A DNA stretch of 64,000 nt from contig NZ_JALOCH010000003.1 of assembly GCF_023227875.1 (NCBI RefSeq), positions 124,001 through 188,000 of the forward strand, given 5' to 3'. How positions within the stretch are numbered: the stretch's first letter is position 1; the number at the start of each line of letters is the position of its first letter. The translations under genes were made by a program, and so were the position numbers. Positions 1-6,566 of this stretch are shown piece after piece. The stretch is from Methanoregula sp. (lineage in GTDB: Archaea > Halobacteriota > Methanomicrobia > Methanomicrobiales > Methanospirillaceae). The notes beneath the pieces were generated by a model, which made no database searches, had not been told where the DNA came from, and saw only the letters and a program-made list of their open reading frames with translations.

Positions 1-717
1 AGCGCTGTACGTCATGGGCGCCCCGGGATTGGACCGGTCGATCGCAGCTGCGGTGATATGGACATCAATGACCGTGCCGTCCTTTCGCCGCCAGGGTACA
101 TCGACGTCCTCCGGCGCACCGTCCCGGTATGCCTGCTCCCGCATCCTCCCGACCGCTGCATAACCCTCGTCGTCCAGGTACAGGAACCGGGTATTTTTCC
201 CCTCCAGTTCTTCCCGCGGGTAACCGGTCAGCGTGCAGAGACGTTCGTTGACCCGGATTAAGACCCGGTTTGCAACAACCGCGATCCCGACCGGGACTGC
301 CTGGAAGATGCTCGTGATCTCGCTCTCGCTCTTCCTGCGTGAGACCGCCTGCCGCACCTTGTGCACCAGCTCGGCAAACTGTGCCGTGGGATCGCCGCCT
401 TTCTGGAGGTAGAAGTCAGCGCCATTGTTGATCGCCGCAATCACGACCTCCTCGCGGCCCCTGCCGGTGAAGAGGATGAAGGGAAGAGCGGCGAAACGCT
501 GGCGGACCTCTTTTAAGAACACGATGCCGTTCATGCCGGGCATCTGGTAATCGGAGATGATCGCATCGTATGACACCAGTGAAGGGGAACTGAGCGATTC
601 CTCTGCCGATGTTGAGGTATCTACCGTGAACTGGCCGACGTCCTCAAGGAAGAGTTTACCCAGTTCAAGAAGGTCGGGTTCGTCATCGACGTAGAGGACG
701 CAAATCTTATCGGCCAT
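1..717 (-). CDS. Response regulator with PAS domain, C-terminus cut by window edge
   Basis: The frame is open from an ATG at 717 through base 1, so 239 codons are visible and the protein continues outside the window. Residues 1-120 are a receiver domain: acidic pair D11/D12, phospho-acceptor D56 in the ISDYQMPGMNG context, and the lysine of YLQKGGD. A PAS domain follows, with GIAVVANRVLIRVNERLCTL and later the PAC-like WRRKDGTVIDV. This REC-PAS layout recurs at 22330 and in the kinase at 51620. Such methanogen proteins often add more PAS domains or a histidine kinase; the missing part decides which. The start has only a weak GGAA-type ribosome site. Confidence 0.9.
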   Translation of the reverse strand, partial: MADKICVLYVDDEPDLLELGKLFLEDVGQFTVDTSTSAEESLSSPSLVSYDAIISDYQMPGMNGIVFLKEVRQRFAALPFILFTGRGREEVVIAAINNGADFYLQKGGDPTAQFAELVHKVRQAVSRRKSESEITSIFQAVPVGIAVVANRVLIRVNERLCTLTGYPREELEGKNTRFLYLDDEGYAAVGRMREQAYRDGAPEDVDVPWRRKDGTVIDVHITAAAIDRSNPGAPMTYSA

Positions 718-998
718 TAGTCTTCCATATGGGTGTTACACTATATCCGTGTTGCGACTGTACGGGACCTTGTGAGCAGCGGGAATAATAAAAAAGGGTA
801 TTAAAAAAATACGATGATGAGATCTCAACGGTCCAGGGGCCGCTCGCGGTCACGCTGAACTGATATTTTCCAAAAACCCGGGCTGCGACATTTTTCCCGG
901 TGGTGTTTCCTGCCGTCACGCAATGCATAAACTGCAGGTCCGTGAGTATAGTGAATGGAGATCAGAGGAATAAAATGTGAAAAAAGGATCTGAATTTT
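718..998. other. Intergenic region with a possible decayed C-terminal gene fragment
   Basis: No convincing gene lies here. On the minus strand between about 928 and 810 the reading frame gives GKYQFSVTASGPWTVEI, which resembles the C-terminal strand of secreted archaeal proteins, but it has no start context or signal peptide and runs on into the regulator start at 717. I treat it as a possible remnant only. Confidence 0.3.
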
Positions 999-1595
999 TT
1001 ATTGTATCTTCGCTGCTGCGGTATGCGCAACTTGTTTGAGCGTGTCGTATTCAGGTGCGGTCCCGTTGATCCACAACTCCTCGTACACGTCGTATTTCAC
1101 GAATGCGATCATGTACAGGTCGATGGGATCGCCTGCTTCGGACATTCTCAGTGCGCTGCTGGAATCCCCGACCGAGGGGGCCGGCAATACTTCAATGGAC
1201 ATATTTTCCTCTGCTGACCAGTCTTTCATGTTTTGCAGGGTACTTGGTATTACCAGGGAGATATTTTCAACGGGATACACAGAGATGACCTGATCCATGC
1301 CACGGACATCCTGGCCATTTGATGTGTAGTAGGTACCGTACCCTTTCTTCCAGCCGTGTTCGAGCGCCCAGTCACTTAAATCAGAAGCATTTCGCTCGTA
1401 TTTCTCCACCAGGGTGAAATCCGCCGGGACATCCGGGGGCTCGAGTCCCATCTGCGAGGGTTCGATCGTTGACAGTTTCTGTTGTGTTACCGGTGGCGCG
1501 GACGGGGTCTGCGACACGCATCCTGCAATACCTGCGGAGAGGATGATGAACACGGCCACCAGGATGAATAGGGAAACAGAGGATTGGCTTTTCAT
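999..1595 (-). CDS. Secreted lipoprotein of unknown function
   Basis: A 198-residue protein beginning MKSQSSVSLFILVAVFI. The hydrophobic segment ends in a lipobox-like LSAGIAGC, so it is probably exported and lipid-anchored at the Cys, with a Ser/Thr/Pro linker after it. The rest is a soluble domain with several Trp and Tyr residues and no motif I recognise. I chose the ATG at 1595 because the signal peptide begins there; the frame stays open to 1652, but the extra 19 residues would precede the signal sequence. It stands alone on the minus strand. Confidence 0.75.
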   Translation of the reverse strand: MKSQSSVSLFILVAVFIILSAGIAGCVSQTPSAPPVTQQKLSTIEPSQMGLEPPDVPADFTLVEKYERNASDLSDWALEHGWKKGYGTYYTSNGQDVRGMDQVISVYPVENISLVIPSTLQNMKDWSAEENMSIEVLPAPSVGDSSSALRMSEAGDPIDLYMIAFVKYDVYEELWINGTAPEYDTLKQVAHTAAAKIQ

Positions 1596-1681
1596 GGTTA
1601 TGCATGCCCCCGCGTAAGGAAAAAGGTTTGCCAGATCACCGGGGAACCGCAATTATTCCCGGTCCTCCGGATCTCCTGTGG

Positions 1682-2749
1682 TTATCCGGTCCGGCCGTAA
1701 TGGAGGGTGATGAGCCCCATGTAATCATCGGCATGGCAGGACGAATCGCACAGGAGCGAGAACTCGGGGCCGAGCACCTCGGCCAGGAGCGTGTTCCACT
1801 GGCCCCGCAGCATGTGGTAATCGCTCCGCTCTCCCCGGGGCTCGGTGAGGATGGAGATCACTTCGGTCATCAGGAACTGGTCGATGCACTCGTTCACCAC
1901 TTCCACCGGTGCATCGTGGGCATAGATGCAGTCAAAGATCCGGCCGTATGACTGGTACACCGCGAGGGCAAGGGCGGGAGAGAACCGGTCGGACGTGTCG
2001 ATGTCGGCGTCCATCTCGAAGAGGAGGAAGTGGTCGATCCATGGCTTGAGTTTTTTTAAGTGGATGCGTTTGTCTTCAACGGGCATGTGGTGGTACGCAA
2101 GCGAGCTCATCGCGATGTCGATCTTCTTATCGATCCTGCCAGAACAGTCCTGGATCCTGCAGACCCCGGTGGTGATGGGGACATCCGGGAATGCGGCACG
2201 GAGGGTACTCTCTGCAAGGTTTGCCATCGCAGGCGATGGGTCCACGAGCAGGATCTCGTCAAAGCCGGGGATCTTCCCGCATTCCCGCAGGTGCGAGAGG
2301 ACCGCGACAGCCAGCGCCCCGTTGCCGCACCCGATATCCATGAACCGGACGGGGTGGTCGAAGACCGGCAGCGACTGGCCGCAGTGCCGGACGAACTGTA
2401 CCCGTGCATTGCTCATGAGTGGGACGGTGGTGAAGTGGATGAACGGCTGCGGATCAGCAAAGACCTGTGCCGGCTTCGTGAGCCGGTTGTCGTACCGCTC
2501 CAGGAACCCCGCGAGAAACGCGAGACCAAAGAGCCCGTCCTCCTCTTCGAGGACTGCGGACTTTGCCCATGCGAGCGCCTGTTCCCCTGCGCCGTGTGCG
2601 GCAAGAAAGGTTGCGATGTAAAAGTGAAAGGCCGGCACCAGGTTCTGCCGGACTTTTGTATCATAACCGGCGGGTGCGGGACGGTCTTTTAAGATCTCAT
2701 CCGCGTACGCTCTCCATTCGTGTTGTTCCCGTTCTGAAAGGAAGAGCAT
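1682..2749 (-). CDS. Class I SAM-dependent methyltransferase
   Basis: 355 residues. The Rossmann SAM-binding motif I is clear (FMDIGCGNGALAVAVL, near residue 136), followed by an acidic motif II (ILLVDPSPAM) and SSLAYHHMP, typical of small-molecule or lipid methyltransferases of the UbiE/Methyltransf_12 type. About 130 residues precede the catalytic domain and may be helical; a C-terminal extension follows it. The substrate cannot be told. The ATG at 2749 is preceded by GAGATC, a fair match to an archaeal Shine-Dalgarno site. Neighbours give no pathway hint. Confidence 0.85.
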   Translation of the reverse strand: MLFLSEREQHEWRAYADEILKDRPAPAGYDTKVRQNLVPAFHFYIATFLAAHGAGEQALAWAKSAVLEEEDGLFGLAFLAGFLERYDNRLTKPAQVFADPQPFIHFTTVPLMSNARVQFVRHCGQSLPVFDHPVRFMDIGCGNGALAVAVLSHLRECGKIPGFDEILLVDPSPAMANLAESTLRAAFPDVPITTGVCRIQDCSGRIDKKIDIAMSSLAYHHMPVEDKRIHLKKLKPWIDHFLLFEMDADIDTSDRFSPALALAVYQSYGRIFDCIYAHDAPVEVVNECIDQFLMTEVISILTEPRGERSDYHMLRGQWNTLLAEVLGPEFSLLCDSSCHADDYMGLITLHYGRTG

Positions 2750-2830
2750 GGATCTCTGGAAAGAATTGTCGGGCGGGGGATAAAAGCCTGCCCGTGTTCT
2801 GGATCCGGATACCGGCTGGAACCCGTAAGT

Positions 2831-3262
2831 TCAATTCCCGTTCAGAAAAGGGGAAGAGAGATCGAATACGTTCAGCCCGGCACCGGCATTGAACGTCCGC
2901 TCAACCCGTCCGTCAATCACCTGGATGAATATCCCGCAGGTGCCGCTGACCACAGCGCTCGTCAGGTGGCCGCCAAGCGCGTGATGCGATGCATCGGAGA
3001 GGGTAGCATGAAGGGGGATGGGCTCGCCGCCCATCGTAGTGATCCTGCCGGGGAGCGACGTGATCTCGTGGTCGCCCGTGAGGGTTGTGGTGTGGTACTC
3101 TTTTGTTGCCGTCTCAAACAACCCGATCACGACGTTGTCCCCGGCCCCCTGCACGGTGCCGAGCGCGATCTTCTGTTCCGTGCAGAACTGTTTCAGCGTG
3201 CTTATGACCTCTTCCCCGCGGTCAATGCGGAGGATGTACGTGGCGGATTTTTTGTAGCGCAT
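2831..3262 (-). CDS. PPC/DUF296 domain protein
   Basis: 143 residues matching a stand-alone PPC (DUF296) domain: RIDRGEEVISTLKQFC at the start, then GTVQGAGDNVVIGLF, and a C-terminal half with GGEPIPLHATLSD and HHALGGHLTSAVV. The family folds as a trimeric alpha/beta protein; in plants the domain is attached to AT-hooks, while prokaryotic single-domain members are of unknown role and some bind metal through conserved histidines. GGAGAG lies five bases before the ATG at 3262. It follows the CheW gene in the same direction after a 132-base gap that contains a GC palindrome. Confidence 0.8.
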   Translation of the reverse strand: MRYKKSATYILRIDRGEEVISTLKQFCTEQKIALGTVQGAGDNVVIGLFETATKEYHTTTLTGDHEITSLPGRITTMGGEPIPLHATLSDASHHALGGHLTSAVVSGTCGIFIQVIDGRVERTFNAGAGLNVFDLSSPFLNGN

Positions 3263-3367
3263 CGTAGCTCTCCGGAGATCTCTTCAGGTACGTATGGGAT
3301 GCAGCTGGGTAAAAAAGGAGTATTATCTCATCCTCAGGAAATCTTCTGTCGGCCCGGGATATCACGA

Positions 3368-3382
3368 GGGGGGATCCCCCCC
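3368..3382. repeat. GC-only inverted repeat between cheW and the PPC gene
   Basis: GGGGGGATCCCCCCC is an almost perfect palindrome, sitting 13 bases past the cheW stop. It could form a very stable hairpin ending the acetate permease-MCP-cheW transcript. It belongs to the same visual class as the GGGGGTACCCCC elements at 46762-47191. Confidence 0.6.
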
Positions 3383-3394
3383 GGGCCGGTCACG

Positions 3395-3928
3395 TTATAC
3401 GGATGCGTCGATATTACCCAGTAACTGCCTGATATCAATCCAGATGATCAGTTCGTTTACCTCCTTGTCCTTTACCCGGACACTGCGCTTGATGATCCCG
3501 ATGATGGAGGACTCGTTCTGACTCACGGACGTGGAGGTATAATCCACCTGGTCGCGTTCGAAGGTCGAGACCGAAGTCACGTCGTCAACGAGGATGCCGG
3601 TCTTTGACCGGGCAATCCTGTCATCGAGGACAATGATCCGCGAGGATTCGACTGGTGCGGCACTCCCTTCGGTGATATTCAGCCGGTGTTTGAGATCGAT
3701 GATCATCGTGATCTCTCCCCGCAGGTCAATGATACCGCGTACGTAGGACGGCACATTGGGAAGCTTGGTGATGGTGGTATATTCCACGACTTCCTTCACA
3801 TCGAAGAGATCGATGGCGAAATGTTCGTTGCCCAGGACAAATTCCACGACCTGGATCGAGCCGGGCATCGTTTCGGATGCAACGGGGTTTTTTACGGTGT
3901 TGACCGGTTCACCTGCTTTTACTGCCAT
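3395..3928 (-). CDS. cheW: Chemotaxis coupling protein CheW
   Basis: 177 residues with a full CheW fold: EFVLGNEHFAIDLFDVKEV, then PNVPSYVRGIIDLRGEI, the hallmark CheW sequence, and a closing ILVDDVTSV segment. CheW bridges chemoreceptors and the kinase CheA in the cytoplasmic signalling array. About 22 extra residues precede the domain. GGAGG lies nine bases before the ATG at 3928. It is the last gene of a minus-strand set: acetate permease (5434), chemoreceptor (3947), CheW, with an 18-base gap to the chemoreceptor. No cheA, cheY, cheB or cheR lies in the window. Confidence 0.93.
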   Translation of the reverse strand: MAVKAGEPVNTVKNPVASETMPGSIQVVEFVLGNEHFAIDLFDVKEVVEYTTITKLPNVPSYVRGIIDLRGEITMIIDLKHRLNITEGSAAPVESSRIIVLDDRIARSKTGILVDDVTSVSTFERDQVDYTSTSVSQNESSIIGIIKRSVRVKDKEVNELIIWIDIRQLLGNIDASV

Positions 3929-3946
3929 GGAAAATCCCCTCCCGGT

Positions 3947-5428
3947 TTAGTCCACCTTAAACCGCTTGTTGGCTTCCATGGCCTGGACTGCCGACTCGTT
4001 GACGGCTTTCACAATCCGGGCGATCTCATCGATCGCTGCTGCCGACTCTTCGCTTGCTGCAGCCGCATCTCCGGCTTCCTTTGCGGTCTGTCCGATCAGG
4101 CCTGCCACTTCATGGACGCTGGCCGTGATCTCTTCCGTGGTTGCAGCCTGTTCCTCGGTAGCCGCGGCAACTTCGGAAGCACTGTTCGCAACAGTTTCAG
4201 CGGCTTTCTGGATCTGCCGGAAGGCTTCGAGTGCAGCCTGCGATTCCTGGAGACCTTTGTTGACGAGAACCTTGGACCCTTCCATCGCATCCGTCGCCTT
4301 TTTCGTGGCATGGTTGAGCTGGGTGATCATCTCCTCGATCCGTTCCGCGCTGGAGCGGGACTCCTGTGCCAGGGATTTGACCTCCGATGCAACGACCGCA
4401 AAACCCCTGCCATGCTCGCCGGCCCGGGCCGCCTCGATGGCTGCATTGAGCGCCAAGAGGTTGGTCTGGCTGGCGAGGTCGCGGATCAGGACAATGATCT
4501 TGCCGATATCATTCATCTGTTTCTCGATATCCTTGACAATCCCGTACACGTTATTCGAGGAGTCCGTGATCTCAGCCATATTCTTATTGACCTCGTCCGC
4601 CATGACGGCACCGCTCTTGGCAGACTCTTTTGCTGTCTGTGCCTGGGACGACACACTCTCCATGCTGGAGGTAATTTCCTCAACAGCGGCGCTCATGTCC
4701 TGCATCGCCTTGGTCATCTGTTCAACGCCTTCGGAGGCTTTCTGGGCGTTCTCCGAGACCATGCCGGCATTCTTTGCAATGTGGTTGACACTCTTGGATG
4801 CATCATCCACGCTCCGTGCGGCATTATCCGTTATGGATGTGAGGTCCGCCATCTGCCGGTTGACATCCTTGATATTGACCTGAAGTGCGCTGATGATGTT
4901 TCTCACGGATGCCCGCAATTTTGCGAGTGTCGCAAATGTCCCCTCAAGATCCGGGTCCGTGGGCTTTTCTACGGCATGACTTGCGGTCAGGTCGCCGGCT
5001 GCCATCCGGTCGTAAACCTTGATGAACTCGTCAATCTCATGTCCCAGGTATTCCCGGTTTTTTACCAGCGCATTGATCTCATGGTAGATGAGGTAAATGT
5101 GGTTTATGTCACCGTTCCCGTCAGGGAGGGGGATCGTTGCCCGTTCAATGACGTGGATACCGGAGGGGGATTCAATCGTGGCCTCCCCAAAAACACTTTC
5201 CTTCAGTTCAACCGCGTCAGCAAATGATTTGCCCGTGTTCCGGTGATAGGTGATAAGCCCCTTGGACGCCAGGTCCGTGACCTTCATGCCAAGGAGCCGG
5301 TCCTTCGGATACCCGAAGAGCTTTGTGAGTGCCGGATTGATCTTAATGAATTTCAGATCCCTGTCCACAATTGCCTGTGCATGGGGGGTATAATCAAACA
5401 TTTGTTCGAATTCTTTTGTCTCGATCAT
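3947..5428 (-). CDS. Soluble PAS-containing methyl-accepting chemotaxis protein
   Basis: 493 residues, no membrane segment. Residues 1-110 are a PAS domain (DYTPHAQAIVDRDLKFIKINP). Next comes a HAMP-like linker (VYDRMAAGDLTA), then the long coiled-coil receptor domain with the hairpin tip around residues 318-360 (NLLALNAAIEAARAGEHGRG) that contacts CheA and CheW. As a soluble receptor it must sense an internal cue such as a metabolite, redox or energy state. I chose the ATG at 5428, four bases after GGTGAG; a GTG at 5437 is in frame. It begins six bases after the acetate permease stop, so co-transcription is very likely. Confidence 0.9.
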   Translation of the reverse strand: MIETKEFEQMFDYTPHAQAIVDRDLKFIKINPALTKLFGYPKDRLLGMKVTDLASKGLITYHRNTGKSFADAVELKESVFGEATIESPSGIHVIERATIPLPDGNGDINHIYLIYHEINALVKNREYLGHEIDEFIKVYDRMAAGDLTASHAVEKPTDPDLEGTFATLAKLRASVRNIISALQVNIKDVNRQMADLTSITDNAARSVDDASKSVNHIAKNAGMVSENAQKASEGVEQMTKAMQDMSAAVEEITSSMESVSSQAQTAKESAKSGAVMADEVNKNMAEITDSSNNVYGIVKDIEKQMNDIGKIIVLIRDLASQTNLLALNAAIEAARAGEHGRGFAVVASEVKSLAQESRSSAERIEEMITQLNHATKKATDAMEGSKVLVNKGLQESQAALEAFRQIQKAAETVANSASEVAAATEEQAATTEEITASVHEVAGLIGQTAKEAGDAAAASEESAAAIDEIARIVKAVNESAVQAMEANKRFKVD

Positions 5429-5433
5429 GGTTC

Positions 5434-6030
5434 TCACCCGAGCCGGATAACCGGTTCCTTATAGACTTCATTCAATACCTGCCCAAGACCCGTGTACATT
5501 GCCGAGAGTCCGCAGATGATCCCAACGATTCCCGCGAGCTGGAGAATTGTCGTATTACTCAGAGCATTCCCCGCGACCAGGAGCAGGAACAACACCGTGA
5601 GGAGTCCGAAAACCACCTGGAGTGCCCGCGAGAGCCTGAGGGTTATGATAAACATCACAAGGGTGAACAGGCCCCAGATCGTAAGGAATGATACCAGTGC
5701 TTCTTTCGGTACGGCCGGGCTCCACCCGAAAACCGGCATGAGGAACAGGCTGACAAGGGAGATCCAGAAGAAGCCGTACGAGATGAATGCCGTTGTCCCG
5801 AAGGTATTGTTCTTTTTCCATTCCATGATTCCTGCGATGATCTGGGCAATCCCTCCATAGAAGATCCCGATTGCAAATATTGTTGATCCGATCGCAAAGA
5901 ATCCCGCATTATGCAGGTTCAGCATTACCGTAGTCATGCCGAAGGCCAAAAGACCCAGCGGGGTGGGATTTGCCGTCCTGTCCTGAACGTTTACTGAAAT
6001 ATTTGTTTCTGTTCGTTCTCTATCCGTCAC
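5434..6030 (-). CDS. Acetate uptake transporter, GPR1/FUN34/YaaH (SatP) family
   Basis: 198 residues with six predicted membrane helices and the family signature NPTPLGLLAFGMTT near residue 22, plus YGGIAQIIAGIMEWKKNNTFG. The family moves acetate, and in some members succinate, as proton symport or channel. The start is a GTG at 6030: GGAG sits six bases before it, and the in-frame ATG further out at 6087 has no such site. It heads an operon with the chemoreceptor and cheW. A paralogue lies at 34619. Hydrogenotrophic Methanomicrobiales commonly need acetate as a carbon source, so the family call fits the inferred lifestyle. Confidence 0.9.
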   Translation of the reverse strand: MTDRERTETNISVNVQDRTANPTPLGLLAFGMTTVMLNLHNAGFFAIGSTIFAIGIFYGGIAQIIAGIMEWKKNNTFGTTAFISYGFFWISLVSLFLMPVFGWSPAVPKEALVSFLTIWGLFTLVMFIITLRLSRALQVVFGLLTVLFLLLVAGNALSNTTILQLAGIVGIICGLSAMYTGLGQVLNEVYKEPVIRLG

Positions 6031-6566
6031 ATTAATCTCCTCTACTTGTCCGCATGTTTTTGGTAACATACCGGTTTTTCTGAACAAGCACCCGGATCCT
6101 CCCCGGCACCCTGCAGCAATCCGTCCATCACGCGAGCATGACAGGGGAGTTCTGCCCTATCCTGGATCACGCACGCTCCATGAGCGGCCCAATCGGAAAT
6201 CATGCCGGTTTCGACCATCAAATCAATCTGCTGGATCCAGAATGCATTGGATTTTCGTGGTGCATCCCTGCGTTCCATGGTTTCATTTCCCATCGGGTTG
6301 AACTTACAATCCCCGATAATGAGCGTTGATCGTCTTGTTCTTCTTTTTGTGCCGGATTCAACGGATCCTTATCCTCTTATCTGCACAGGCAGAATGAACA
6401 ACGTAATCATACGGGGTTCTCAACCAATCCGGTGCGATCCTGATCACAACAATACTTCCCGAAGAATCAGATGGTTAATAAAATCACCCAATGGCATTAC
6501 CTTAACGCGTTGCATCAGGAACATTTGACCTGTCTTATTTACGAATGTAGATTAAAGGTGAGAATA
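6031..6566. other. Divergent promoter region between acetate permease operon and HTH-PAS gene
   Basis: This 536-base region separates two divergent transcripts. Apart from the doubtful small frame at 6042-6293 it shows no gene. The half next to the HTH-PAS gene (about 6400-6560) is AT-rich and presumably carries that gene's promoter. I see no repeat. Confidence 0.45.
6042..6293 (-). CDS. Possible small protein upstream of the acetate permease
   Basis: An 83-residue frame beginning MGNETMERRDAPRK with four Cys residues. It ends in a TAG eleven bases before the permease GTG, and the permease ribosome site follows immediately, which is the spacing expected of an operon. I recognise no family, the start has no good ribosome site, and composition alone does not prove coding. 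It may be a genuine small leader gene or chance. Confidence 0.35.
   Translation of the reverse strand: MGNETMERRDAPRKSNAFWIQQIDLMVETGMISDWAAHGACVIQDRAELPCHARVMDGLLQGAGEDPGACSEKPVCYQKHADK

Noticed and set aside
3686..5227. 513-codon plus-strand open frame opposite the chemoreceptor
   Set aside because: It is a shadow of the receptor and CheW genes; the translation is rich in Cys, His and Gly with no family motif, and the opposite strand carries clear MCP and CheW domains.
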